Shown: piece by piece, positions 31,117 to 39,892 of the stretch
Layout: the number at the start of each line of letters is the position of its first letter
Numbering within the stretch: the stretch's first letter is position 1
Assembly (NCBI RefSeq): GCF_030323145.1
Contig: NZ_CP100470.1
Location: 124,001 to 188,000 of the forward strand
DNA from: Mesorhizobium sp. C432A
GTDB lineage: Bacteria; Pseudomonadota; Alphaproteobacteria; Rhizobiales; Rhizobiaceae
Reading direction: 5' to 3'
DNA: 64,000 nucleotides
Notes under the pieces: generated by a model
Told to the model about the DNA's origin: nothing
The model's input: only the letters and a program-made list of their open reading frames with translations
The model's database searches: none
Program-made: the position numbers and the translations under genes

Positions 31117-32328
31117 TTAGCCTTGGGCCATGCGGCCTGGGTTCAGGATGGTCTTAGGATCGAACTCGGCCTTCATGCGCGCCGACAGTGCGGCCAGATG
31201 CGGCGCCTGCGGCTCGAACACCGGAACGGCGGCGCGATACGAAGGGGTGGCGCGCACCAGCGTCGCGTGGCCGCCGCGATGCTTTCTGATCAGCCCGCGC
31301 AGCAGGGCGGCCTCGGGATCGCCCTGCTCCATGCGCAGCCAGACCAGCCCGCCCTGCCAGTCGTAGAAGGCGCTGACACCGATCTGCATGCGCAGCGTCA
31401 GCACCATCTGATGGGCCTGAGACGGCGCCATGGAGACGCGCCAGACCGGCTTTTCGCTACGGTCGGCGAATGGCGTGCAGTCCCTTATGTCACGCCAGAG
31501 GGTATGCGATGTCTCGCCTGCGATCTCCTGCAGCGGGCCGGCATTTTTCAGCAGGGTCTTCAGTGCCTCGATGCGATAGGCGACCGATGGGCCAAACCCT
31601 TCGACGCGCAGCAGCGTTGCAGCGTCAGTGCCTAGACTGCCCCCGGCAACGCGCGCGGCGATGCGTTCGGGCAGATGGGCCGCGCTCGACACTTCGGCGC
31701 TGGAGCCGAGCGCCAGCGCCATGGCGGCAGAGGCGGCATCGTCGAGTAGGCCGCGCATGGCAAGCGTCACCTCGGTCTCGGCCGCCGGCAGCACCTTGAA
31801 GGTGACATCGGTGAACACGGCCAGCGTGCCCCAGCTGTTGGCCATCAGCTTCGACAGATCGTAGCCGGTGACATTCTTGACGACGCGGCCGCCGGACTTG
31901 AAGGCCTCGCCGCGTCCGGCAACCGCATTGATTCCCAGAATATGGTCTCGTGCACCCCCCGCCTTCAGCCGGCGCGGGCCGGACAGGTTCGCGGCGAGCA
32001 CGCTGCCGATCGTGCCCTTGCCGGGCTCGCCGCCGAGTAAAGGACCGTAATCCATCGGTTCGAAGGCGAGTTGCTGGCCGCTTTCGGCGAGCAGGTTTTC
32101 GATCTCGGAAAGCGGCGTGCCGGCCTTGGCCGACAGTACCAACTCGGCCGGCTCGTAGAGCGTGACGCCGGTGAGCTTCGAAAGATCGAGCGTGTGTTCG
32201 CTCTGCTGTGGCCGGCCGATGCCGCGCTTGGAGCCGTGGCCGATGATTTCCAAAGGTGACTCTTCCGCCGCCGCCCATTGGACGGTGGAGAGGATCTCGG
32301 CCGATGTGGTGGGGGTGAAGGTCGTCAT
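31117..32328 (-). CDS. glcE: Glycolate oxidase FAD-binding subunit
   Basis: The 403-residue protein has an N-terminal FAD-binding PCMH domain (GHGSKRGIGRP and later MDYGPLLGG..GKGTIGSVLA) and a short C-terminal domain ending DPKTILNPGRM. It works with GlcD and GlcF to oxidise glycolate to glyoxylate. A 170-base palindromic element separates it from glcD, so the transcript between these two genes can form a large hairpin. Confidence 0.93.
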   Translation of the reverse strand: MTTFTPTTSAEILSTVQWAAAEESPLEIIGHGSKRGIGRPQQSEHTLDLSKLTGVTLYEPAELVLSAKAGTPLSEIENLLAESGQQLAFEPMDYGPLLGGEPGKGTIGSVLAANLSGPRRLKAGGARDHILGINAVAGRGEAFKSGGRVVKNVTGYDLSKLMANSWGTLAVFTDVTFKVLPAAETEVTLAMRGLLDDAASAAMALALGSSAEVSSAAHLPERIAARVAGGSLGTDAATLLRVEGFGPSVAYRIEALKTLLKNAGPLQEIAGETSHTLWRDIRDCTPFADRSEKPVWRVSMAPSQAHQMVLTLRMQIGVSAFYDWQGGLVWLRMEQGDPEAALLRGLIRKHRGGHATLVRATPSYRAAVPVFEPQAPHLAALSARMKAEFDPKTILNPGRMAQG

Positions 32329-32347
32329 GGCGAAGATGGGTCGAGTT

Positions 32348-32517
32348 CCTTCGCGCCCCCCTCTGTCCTGCCGGACATCTCCCCCACTTGGGGGGAGATT
32401 AGCAGCTTTGGCGACCGCGCTTCTCTAGCAACGTCGAAGATTGGCGAAGGCAGAGATGACTGGTGATCTCCCCCCTTGTGGGGGAGATGTCCGGCAGGAC
32501 AGAGGGGGGCGCGAAGG
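32348..32517. repeat. Palindromic element, family B, inside the glc operon
   Basis: The 170-base element has perfect 38-base terminal inverted repeats (32348-32385 and 32480-32517). Inner arms cttggggggagatt and gatctccccccttg match the copy between hisS and hisZ. The core is unrelated to that copy. No transposase is encoded, so it resembles a MITE or REP-type element. Confidence 0.9.
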
Positions 32518-32545
32518 ATCGCCGACGTGAGACATTCCGCCCCCA

Positions 32546-34042
32546 TCAAAACCTCGGAATGTCCGGAAACGCCACCTGGCCGCGATGCACGTGCATGCGC
32601 CCAAGCTCCGCGCAGCGGCGCAGTTGTGGAAACACCTTGCCGGGGTTGAGCAAATGATTGGGGTCGAAGGCGCATTTGACGCGCATTTGCTGATCGAGGT
32701 CGATCTGGTCGAACATTTCAGGCATCAAGTCGCGCTTCTCGACGCCGACGCCGTGCTCGCCGGTCAAGACGCCGCCGACCTTGACGCAGAGCCGCAAGAT
32801 GTCGGCGCCAAAACTTTCCGCCTTGTCGAGTTCGCCCGGCACGTTGGCGTCGTAGAGGATCAGCGGATGCAGATTGCCGTCGCCGGCGTGGAAGACATTG
32901 GCGACGCCAAGGCCGTATTTCTCCGACAGTTCGCGCATGCCGGCGAGCACACGCGGCAATTCCTTGCGCGGGATGGTGCCATCCATGCAGTAATAGTCGG
33001 GCGAGATGCGGCCGACCGCCGGGAAGGCCGCCTTGCGGCCGGCCCAGAAACTCAGCCGCTCCTGTTCGGATTGCGAGATGCGACAGGTGGTGGAGCCGTT
33101 CCTATAGGCGATCGCTTCGACGAGACCGATCAGGTGATCGACCTCGACGCCCGGCCCGTCGAGTTCGACGATCAGCAGCGCCTCGACATCAAGGGGGTAG
33201 CCGGCATGGACGAAATCTTCCGCGGCATGGATCGCCGGCCGGTCCATCATCTCCATGCCGCCAGGGATAATGCCGGCGCCGATGATGTCGGCGACGCATT
33301 GGCCGCCCTGCTCGCTGGTCGGAAAGCCGATCAGCAGAGCGCGGGCCGTCTCCGGCTTTTTCAGGATGCGCACGGTGACCTCGGTGACGACGCCGAGCAG
33401 GCCTTCGGACCCCGTCATGACGCCGAGGAGATCATAGCCTTCCGAGTCCAGATGATTGCCGCCCAGGCGCACCACCTCGCCGTTCATCAGCACCATCTCG
33501 ATGCCGAGCACATTGTTGGCGGTCAGGCCGTATTTCAGGCAGTGCACGCCGCCGGAATTTTCCGCGACATTGCCGCCAATCGAGCACGCGATCTGGGAGG
33601 ATGGGTCAGGGGCGTAGTAAAAGCCCTCCTGCTCGACGGCAATGGTGATGCCAAGATTGGTAACGCCTGGCTGAGCGACGACGATGCGGTCGGGATAGTC
33701 GATGGCAAGGATGCGGTTGAAGCGGCTCATGACCAGCAGCACGGCATCCTCGAGCGGCAGCGCGCCGCCCGACAACGAGGTTCCGGAGCCGCGCGGCACG
33801 ACACGGATGTTGCGGTCGTTGCAGTATTTCAAGATGCGCGACACCTGCGCCACCGTTTCCGGCAGCACCACGACCAGCGGCAATTGCCGGTAGGCGGTGA
33901 GGCCGTCGCTTTCGAAGGCGCGCATCTCATTGGTGGCGTCGACGACGCCCTCGCCCGGCACGATGATGCGCATGTCGGCGACGATCTCCGCCCGCCTTCG
34001 CATAGTGGCGTCGTCTGGCTTGGGCATGACAAGGCCGGACAT
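32546..34042 (-). CDS. glcD: Glycolate oxidase flavin subunit
   Basis: The 498-residue FAD-linked oxidase starts at ATG 34042 (MSGLVMPKPDD); 20 residues upstream in frame lack homology. The FAD motif PRGSGTSLSGGA is near residue 90, and the C-terminal domain ends CAFDPNHLLNPGKVFP, as in GlcD and D-lactate dehydrogenases of this family. It oxidises glycolate. It is the first of glcD-glcE-glcF. D-lactate is an alternative substrate that cannot be excluded. Confidence 0.94.
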   Translation of the reverse strand: MSGLVMPKPDDATMRRRAEIVADMRIIVPGEGVVDATNEMRAFESDGLTAYRQLPLVVVLPETVAQVSRILKYCNDRNIRVVPRGSGTSLSGGALPLEDAVLLVMSRFNRILAIDYPDRIVVAQPGVTNLGITIAVEQEGFYYAPDPSSQIACSIGGNVAENSGGVHCLKYGLTANNVLGIEMVLMNGEVVRLGGNHLDSEGYDLLGVMTGSEGLLGVVTEVTVRILKKPETARALLIGFPTSEQGGQCVADIIGAGIIPGGMEMMDRPAIHAAEDFVHAGYPLDVEALLIVELDGPGVEVDHLIGLVEAIAYRNGSTTCRISQSEQERLSFWAGRKAAFPAVGRISPDYYCMDGTIPRKELPRVLAGMRELSEKYGLGVANVFHAGDGNLHPLILYDANVPGELDKAESFGADILRLCVKVGGVLTGEHGVGVEKRDLMPEMFDQIDLDQQMRVKCAFDPNHLLNPGKVFPQLRRCAELGRMHVHRGQVAFPDIPRF

Positions 34043-34162
34043 CGGCGGCGTTCTCCGCTTGGCTGGTAAAAATCTTTTACCAATTTCATTCGGATGTTGC
34101 AAACACCGCGTCGGGCAAAGAGCGTACTGCCCGCCTTCCGCAGCGGCAATCTGCCGCTATTC

Positions 34163-34290
34163 ACCCTCCCCCTTGTGGGGAGGGTCGCGAACGCAGTGAG
34201 CGGGGTGGGGGTCCGCGCGACGAAAGCTCTTTACGAGCACCCCCACCCCGATCCGCTATGCGGATCGACCCTCCCCACAAGGGGGAGGGT
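34163..34290. repeat. Palindromic intergenic element, family A
   Basis: The 128-base element has perfect 25-base terminal inverted repeats (34163-34187 and 34266-34290), with inner arms cggggtggggg and cccccaccccg. It lies between glcD and the DUF3422 gene, near the DUF3422 stop. Confidence 0.9.
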
Positions 34291-34301
34291 AAAGTGCGCT
34301 C

Positions 34302-35624
34302 CTACTCCCCCGGATGTTTCGCCGGCTCGGAGTGCATCCGCCTCACTCGCCGCACCCCCCACCAGACCAGCACGATGGCGACCGGCACCGAGGCGGCGGT
34401 GACGACTTCGGGCGCAATGGCATGGCCGAAGATCGAGGCGCCCTTGGCAAGGTAGGAGATCAGACCGACGACATAGTAGGACACTGCTGCCACCGACAGG
34501 CCCTCGACCGTCTGCTGCAACCGCAGTTGCAGCCGGGCGCGGTTGTTCATCGACGCCAGCAGATCGCGGTTCTGCTTCTCGACCTCGACATCAACCCACG
34601 TGCGCAGCAGCGTCGTGGCGCGGGTTAGTTTGCGCGACAGGTTGGCCTGGCGCTCCTCGACCGAACGGCAGGTGCGCATGGCAGGCGCCACCCGCCGCTG
34701 CAGGAAGCCGCCCCAAGTGTCGTAGCCGGGCACGGCTTCTTCGTCCAGCGCCTCCAGCCGCTCGACAACGATGCCGTCATAGGCGCGGCTGGCGCCGAAG
34801 CGATAGAGGCTGGAGGCGGCATCGGCTTCCAGCTCGGCGGCAAGCTCGGTCAGGTCGGCGAGCAGCGTCTGGCTGTCGCGGGTTTCAGTGACCTTCATTT
34901 CCAGCGTGGTCTGCGCCAACCGGTCTTCGATGCGGCGGGCGCGGCTCGACAGGGTCAGCGCCAGCGGCAGGCCGAGCATGGCAAGCGTGCGGTAGGTCTC
35001 GACGTCGATCAGCCGCTGCGACAGCGCCCCGGTCCGCGCCGGCGTCAGGCCGCGATCAAGCACCAGGATGCGGGTCAGGCCGTCGCCGTCCTGGCGGAAA
35101 TCGGTGACGATGGCCGCATTGCCGCGCTCGACCAGCGAATAGCAGAGGCTCGTCGGGTCGAAGGCCGCAATCAGCTTCTCGCTTGCCGGCGTCCATTTGC
35201 GGATCTCCAGCCTTATGCCTGAGATCACCGTTCCCGGCGGCGAGAACCCGTTGCCGAAAGGAGAATCCTCCTGCGCCCTGCCGCTTTCGGCAAGCGGCCC
35301 TTCCCAAAGATAGGTCGAGAATTCCGTATGCCGCTCCCAGCGCAGCGTGCCCTTGCCCCACTTCATGGCGTGGTGGCGGGCATGACGGTCGGGCGCCGCG
35401 ATGCCGAGGCGCCGCGACAGTTCGGAGAGCACGGCCATGTCGACGCCGGAGCCGCCCTCGGTCATGAAGGCGAGTTGCACAAGCACGCGCGGCTTCTCGA
35501 TCAGCGGATGCGGCCGGGCATGGACCTCGCCGATCGCGCCGGGCCGTCCCTCATGCGCGGGAAAGCCCATCACGCTGCCCTGGGCGCGCGGCTGGAATTC
35601 GAGGTTGGACGTCTCGTCCGACAC
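34302..35624 (-). CDS. DUF3422 family protein, C-terminal membrane anchor
   Basis: The 440-residue protein most likely starts at a GTG at 35624 (VSDETSN...), which has an AGGGGGA ribosome site; an ATG 129 bases upstream is also in frame. The N-terminal EVHARPHPLI and RHHAMKWGKGTLRWERHTEFSTYLW mark the DUF3422 family. The C-terminal ~50 residues form two membrane helices (YYVVGLISYL and VPVAIVLVWWGV), with a long helical region before them. Its role is unknown; it is thought to be a membrane-associated protein. A family A repeat lies at its 3' side. Confidence 0.85.
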   Translation of the reverse strand: MSDETSNLEFQPRAQGSVMGFPAHEGRPGAIGEVHARPHPLIEKPRVLVQLAFMTEGGSGVDMAVLSELSRRLGIAAPDRHARHHAMKWGKGTLRWERHTEFSTYLWEGPLAESGRAQEDSPFGNGFSPPGTVISGIRLEIRKWTPASEKLIAAFDPTSLCYSLVERGNAAIVTDFRQDGDGLTRILVLDRGLTPARTGALSQRLIDVETYRTLAMLGLPLALTLSSRARRIEDRLAQTTLEMKVTETRDSQTLLADLTELAAELEADAASSLYRFGASRAYDGIVVERLEALDEEAVPGYDTWGGFLQRRVAPAMRTCRSVEERQANLSRKLTRATTLLRTWVDVEVEKQNRDLLASMNNRARLQLRLQQTVEGLSVAAVSYYVVGLISYLAKGASIFGHAIAPEVVTAASVPVAIVLVWWGVRRVRRMHSEPAKHPGE

Positions 35625-35750
35625 GGTGGTCCCCCTGTTCTCGACCCTTCGTGTGATGGCGTCCTCTAAAGGCAATCCATGAGGCGCGTAAACACCAAAG
35701 TCTAGCATCGTAGGTCCTGCCGGCGCGACGCGCAGACCGACCCGATTGGG

Positions 35751-35770
35751 CAAATTGGATAAATAATTTG
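35751..35770. promoter_or_regulatory. Candidate operator upstream of lldR
   Basis: The inverted repeat CAAATT, eight bases, AATTTG lies in the gap between the DUF3422 and lldR starts. The sequence shares AATTGG with FadR-type operators, but the match is loose. A site for LldR autoregulation is inferred only. Confidence 0.3.
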
Positions 35771-35829
35771 ACCAGTTGGCGACGCTGGCTTTATCTTGCG
35801 CGACGCCGGTTCAATTTCCCAGGCCCCCG

Positions 35830-36627
35830 TTGAGCGATATTTTCTCAAGGATCGAGCATTCGCGCACCGCCGACGAGGTGGTGCAGCAGATCGAAAGCCT
35901 GATCCTTGAAGGCGTGCTGCGCACCGGCGACCGGCTGCCGGGCGAGCGCGAGCTGGCGCGCCAGTTCGACGTGTCGCGGCCGATCCTGCGCGATGCGCTG
36001 AAGGCGCTGGAAGGGCGCGGGCTGCTGATCACCAAGGCCGGCGGCGGCACCCATGTCGCCGACGTCATCGGCCAGTTGTTCACCAAGCCGGTGACCGACC
36101 TCATCTCGATGCACCGCAAGGCGGTGACCGACTATCTGGAATACCGCCGCGAGATCGAAGGTGTTGCGGCCGAATATGCGGCGCGGCGCGCGACAGCGGA
36201 CGACATTGCGCTGCTCGACCGCATCGTGGCGCGCATGGACGAGGCGCACCGCACCGGCGATTTCGACGACGAGGCGGAAATCGACGTCGAGTTCCACCAT
36301 GCTGTGTGCGAATGCGCGCACAACATCATCCTCTTGCACACGCTGCGCTCCTGCTACCGGCTGCTGTCTGAAGGCGTGTTCCAGAACCGGCTTCTGGTGT
36401 TCAGCGTGCCCGGAGCGCGCGAGGCGCTGCTGGCCCAGCACGGCGCGATCTACAAAGCCGTGAAGGCCGGCGATCCCTCAGCTGCCCGCCAAGCGGCGAT
36501 GGACCATATCTCCTATGTCGAGCGCTCGATGCTCGAGGCCGAACGCAGCGGCGACTGGCAGCGCGTGTCGCGGCTCAGGCTTAAGCAGCGCTCCGACGCC
36601 GACGACGGCTTCAAGACGACTGGCTAA
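35830..36627 (+). CDS. lldR: FadR/GntR-family regulator, probable lactate regulator
   Basis: This 265-residue protein uses a TTG start at 35830 (SDIFSRIEHSRTADE); the frame is open to 35776. The N-terminal winged helix-turn-helix is intact (LPGERELARQFDVSRPILRDALKALEGRG), and the C-terminal FCD domain has the metal-binding D/H residues (DVEFHHAV, and later H residues). It lies 12 bases before lldD on the same strand and is most likely its regulator, with L-lactate as the effector. Confidence 0.85.
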   Translation: MSDIFSRIEHSRTADEVVQQIESLILEGVLRTGDRLPGERELARQFDVSRPILRDALKALEGRGLLITKAGGGTHVADVIGQLFTKPVTDLISMHRKAVTDYLEYRREIEGVAAEYAARRATADDIALLDRIVARMDEAHRTGDFDDEAEIDVEFHHAVCECAHNIILLHTLRSCYRLLSEGVFQNRLLVFSVPGAREALLAQHGAIYKAVKAGDPSAARQAAMDHISYVERSMLEAERSGDWQRVSRLRLKQRSDADDGFKTTG

Positions 36628-36639
36628 CGAGGAACCACC

Positions 36640-37776
36640 ATGAGCGACATCCTCACCATTGCCGATCTCAAGGACCTGGCGCGCCGGCGGGTGCCGAAGA
36701 TGTTCTTCGACTATGCCGATTCCGGCGCCTGGACCGAAAGCACCTACCGCGCCAACGAAGAGGACTTCCAGAAGATAAAATTCCGTCAGCGCGTACTGGT
36801 CGACATGAGCAACCGCTCGCTGGAATCGACCATGATCGGCGAGAAAGTGGCGATGCCGGTGGCGCTTGCCCCAACTGGAATGACCGGCATGCAGCATGCC
36901 GATGGCGAGATGCTGGCCGCGCAGGCGGCAGAGGAATTCGGCGTGCCGTTCACGCTGTCGACGATGAGCATCTGCTCGATCGAGGATGTCGCGTCGGTGA
37001 CCAAGAAGCCGTTCTGGTTCCAGCTCTACGTGCTTCGCGACAAGGATTTCGTGCTCGACCTGATCGACAGGGCGAAGGCTGCAAAATGCTCGGCGCTGGT
37101 GTTGACGCTCGACCTGCAGATCCTGGGGCAGCGCCACAAGGATGTCCGCAACGGGCTGTCGGCGCCGCCCAAGATGACGCTGGCCAACATTGCCAACATC
37201 GCCATGCGGCCACGCTGGCTGATGGGCATTGCCGGCACCAAGCGCCGCACCTTCCGCAACATTGTCGGCCATGCCAAGGGCGTCGGCGACGTCGCTTCGC
37301 TGGCATCGTGGACGACGGAGCAGTTCGACCCGCATCTGTCGTGGAAGGATGTCGCCTGGATCAAGGAACGTTGGGGCGGCAAGCTGATCCTGAAAGGCAT
37401 TCTCGACAAGGAGGACGCGCTGATGGCGGTCGAGACCGGCGCCGACGCCATCATCGTTTCCAACCATGGCGGGCGCCAGCTCGACGGCGCATCGTCGTCA
37501 ATCATGGCGCTGGAAGAGATCGCCGATGCCGTCGGCGACAGGATCGAGGTGCATATGGACGGCGGCATCCGCTCGGGCCAGGACGTGCTGAAGGCGCTTT
37601 GCCTCGGCGCCAAGGGCACCTATATCGGCCGCCCGTTCCTGTACGGATTGGGCGCCATGGGCAAGCAAGGCGTGACCCTGGCGCTGGACATCATCCGCAA
37701 GGAGATGGACATCACGCTGGCACTGTGCGGCAAGCGGCTGGTGACCGACATGGGCAAGGACCAGTTGCGGCGCTAG
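36640..37776 (+). CDS. lldD: FMN-dependent L-lactate dehydrogenase
   Basis: The 378-residue alpha-hydroxy acid oxidase is a TIM barrel binding FMN. The active-site pair is in SNHGGRQLDG, with the FMN-phosphate segment MDGGIRSGQDVLKAL after it, and DYADSGAW near the N-terminus. It oxidises L-lactate to pyruvate and passes electrons to the respiratory chain at the inner membrane. It is cotranscribed with lldR. Confidence 0.95.
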   Translation: MSDILTIADLKDLARRRVPKMFFDYADSGAWTESTYRANEEDFQKIKFRQRVLVDMSNRSLESTMIGEKVAMPVALAPTGMTGMQHADGEMLAAQAAEEFGVPFTLSTMSICSIEDVASVTKKPFWFQLYVLRDKDFVLDLIDRAKAAKCSALVLTLDLQILGQRHKDVRNGLSAPPKMTLANIANIAMRPRWLMGIAGTKRRTFRNIVGHAKGVGDVASLASWTTEQFDPHLSWKDVAWIKERWGGKLILKGILDKEDALMAVETGADAIIVSNHGGRQLDGASSSIMALEEIADAVGDRIEVHMDGGIRSGQDVLKALCLGAKGTYIGRPFLYGLGAMGKQGVTLALDIIRKEMDITLALCGKRLVTDMGKDQLRR

Positions 37777-37831
37777 GGTCTTGTTCACCGATTAGACCCT
37801 AGCCTCGCTGGATCACGGAGACGAAGCCGCC

Positions 37832-38599
37832 TTGACCGAGACCGGCATCCACTACCTCGACGCGCGCGCACCCGATGGCATGCGCCTCTATGCGATCGGC
37901 GACGTGCATGGCCGGCTCGATCTGCTCGCCGCCATGCATCGCCGCATCGAGAGCGAACTCGAATACAAGCCGACCAGCGATTGGCGCGTCATCCACCTCG
38001 GCGACTATGTCGACCGCGGACCAGAGTCCAAGGGCGTCATAGACTTCCTGATCGAGGCACAGAAACGCGATCCGCGGCATCTGATGCTCGCCGGCAACCA
38101 CGATATCGGCTTCCTCGACTTTCTCGACGAGCCTGACCCGGAAGGGCTGTTCATCCGTTATGGCGGCGTGCAGACGGCACAATCCTATGGTGTCGACTTA
38201 GCGGGACACGCAAGCTGGTTCGGCAAGGCCGAGGCGTTACGGCGGGGACACCAGGCACTGGTCAATGCTGTACCGCAAGCCCATGTCGACTTCCTGCGGT
38301 CGCTGCAATTGTCACTGATATCAGGTGATTTCTTCTTATGCCATGCCGGCGTCAGGCCTGACGTGCCGCTGGCGAGCCAGAGCCCGCAGGATCTGGTCTG
38401 GATCCGCGACGTCTTCCACAACCATCCAGGGCTTTACCCGAAGGTGATCGTGCACGGCCACACACCGGTGCCGCAGGCGGAGGTGATGCCGAACCGCGTC
38501 AATGTCGACACACTCGCCTGGCAGTCAGGCATGCTCAGCGCGCTCGCCGTGGACGGCGCGGACAAGCGTATCCTGACTGTGCAGGGAAAAGCGTTTTAG
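37832..38599 (+). CDS. PPP-type metallophosphoesterase (serine/threonine phosphatase-like)
   Basis: The 255-residue protein uses a TTG start at 37832. The catalytic motifs of PPP phosphatases are in order: GDVHGRLD, GDYVDRGPES, GNHD and GHTPVPQAE. It should be a cytoplasmic di-metal phosphatase acting on a protein, dinucleoside polyphosphate (ApaH type) or similar substrate. It stands alone after lldD. Its stop codon overlaps the stop of a small leftward gene. Confidence 0.88.
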   Translation: MTETGIHYLDARAPDGMRLYAIGDVHGRLDLLAAMHRRIESELEYKPTSDWRVIHLGDYVDRGPESKGVIDFLIEAQKRDPRHLMLAGNHDIGFLDFLDEPDPEGLFIRYGGVQTAQSYGVDLAGHASWFGKAEALRRGHQALVNAVPQAHVDFLRSLQLSLISGDFFLCHAGVRPDVPLASQSPQDLVWIRDVFHNHPGLYPKVIVHGHTPVPQAEVMPNRVNVDTLAWQSGMLSALAVDGADKRILTVQGKAF

Positions 38600-38736
38600 C
38601 GAAGCGCGGCGGTGACGCCGTAGCCGTCGACGGCCTGATGGTTGTTGGCTGCATCGGCGGAATAAATGCCGAGACCGCACAAAACGATGGCAGACAGCAT
38701 GACAAAGGACAGAAGCGCTGCTTTCACGGACGTCAT
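38596..38736 (-). CDS. Small peptide with an N-terminal membrane/signal helix
   Basis: This 46-residue frame starts at ATG 38736 (MTSVKAALLSFVMLSAIV) with an AGGA about 13 bases upstream, and stops at 38596, overlapping the phosphatase stop. A hydrophobic stretch (~residues 6-24) ends at ADA, which suggests signal peptidase cleavage, leaving a ~20-residue tail. The sequence is coherent and the frame fits the gap after the phosphatase gene. No family is recognised. Confidence 0.45.
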   Translation of the reverse strand: MTSVKAALLSFVMLSAIVLCGLGIYSADAANNHQAVDGYGVTAALR

Positions 38737-39107
38737 CTCTAGTTGAGCTTCCTGCATCTGGGCACGAGGCGGTTACCAATGGGTTGAAACCGAGAATTCG
38801 TCTCAAAGTTTCGACGATTTCGCGTTTGTAGGTCGATTCTGTATCGGCGGTGTGTCGCGCGGATCACACAGAAGGTTCATCGCGGTTGCATTGCCGTTGC
38901 ATAGCGCGCGCCTTGTAGGATAGCGTTCGGCCACAAACCAAGGACGAAAGAAGTTGTCCCCGGCAGATTCCCCGCCGCGTGCCAATTATGCAACGGATAG
39001 AGCGGTTCGCCGCTACGGCGAACCGCTCTATCTTTTTATCTGACGCAATTCCGGACGGAAAACCGCTTCACACTTTTCCTGGAATTGCTGACTGCGCGCG
39101 GCCAGTC
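38737..39107. other. Intergenic stretch with an orphan terminator hairpin
   Basis: No convincing protein gene is seen here. The strong hairpin at 38996-39037 points rightward, although no rightward gene ends nearby, so a small RNA is possible between about 38890 and 39037. Confidence 0.4.
38996..39037 (+). terminator. Orphan Rho-independent terminator
   Basis: Perfect 17-base arms (38996-39012 and 39016-39032) around a CTA loop, followed by TTTTT. This is the strongest terminator in the window by stem length. The nearest rightward gene ends about 400 bases earlier. Confidence 0.85.
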
Positions 39108-39806
39108 TCAGATCGTCGCCACCCAGGCGCGGGCAATGGCCAAGCCCGCGGCGTCGGCCTCGGGGCCGTTGCGTGCCATTTCGCTGTCGAGGCGATCCTG
39201 CCAGTCGGGATGGCGATCGGCAATCAGCGGCGCGAAGGATGTGCTCCAGTCCCTCACCATCGGCTGGTCGGCCTCGAAATGGAACTGGAAGCCGTAGACG
39301 GCGCGGCCGATACGGAACGCCTGGTTCTCGGCAATTTCGCTGCCGGCAAGCCGCACCGCATTTGACGGCAGCGCGAAAGTGTCGTCGTGCCATTCGAAGA
39401 TGGGGAAATCCTGGGGAAGTGCGCCAAGCACCGGACCGGTTCTGGCGTCCGGCGTCAGCTATACCTTGTGCCAGCCGAATTCCGAGGCGCCGCCGATCTG
39501 GTTCTCACCGCCGAAAGAGCGGGCAACCAACTGGCTGCCCAGGCAGATACCGAGAACCGAGCGATCCTTGGCGGCGAAATCGCGGGTCAGTTCGAGCAGC
39601 ACCGGGAAATACGGGTAGTCATCGTCGGCCAGCGCATTCTGGCCGCCGCCCAGCATCACCATGGCATCGTGTCCGGTCGCGTCGTCCGGCAGCGCATCGC
39701 CCTTGTAGGGCCGGCGCAGGTCGAGATCGGCGCCGGCTTCGGCGAGCGCGGCACCAACCTGGCCAAGGCCGGTGTTGTCGTAGTTCTGGACCACCAGCAC
39801 CCGCAT
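39108..39806 (-). pseudogene. Class I glutamine amidotransferase broken by an in-frame TAG
   Basis: The frame from ATG 39806 encodes a GATase with the nucleophile in GICLGSQLVA, then reaches a TAG at 39459-39461 directly after GWHKV. The same frame continues through LTPDARTG to FQFHFEAD (catalytic His) and stops at 39108, giving a full family length of about 232 residues. GWHKVELTP is usual in relatives, so a GAG-to-TAG change is likely. Nothing else is damaged, so the mutation looks recent. Such proteins amidate or hydrolyse glutamine for unknown partners. It is not a frameshift, so a sequencing error would have to be a single base. Confidence 0.85.
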
Positions 39807-39892
39807 CGCAAAACCCTGCTGACATGAAATGACGCGACGAGCGATATCATGTCGCCAGCATTGCAGCCAAGATGCGTATTCGGGAGAGAGCT

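Noticed and set aside
22760..34290. CRISPR array suggested by recurring GC-rich palindromes
   Set aside because: The copies are far apart, are inverted rather than direct repeats, and have no regular spacers or cas genes nearby.
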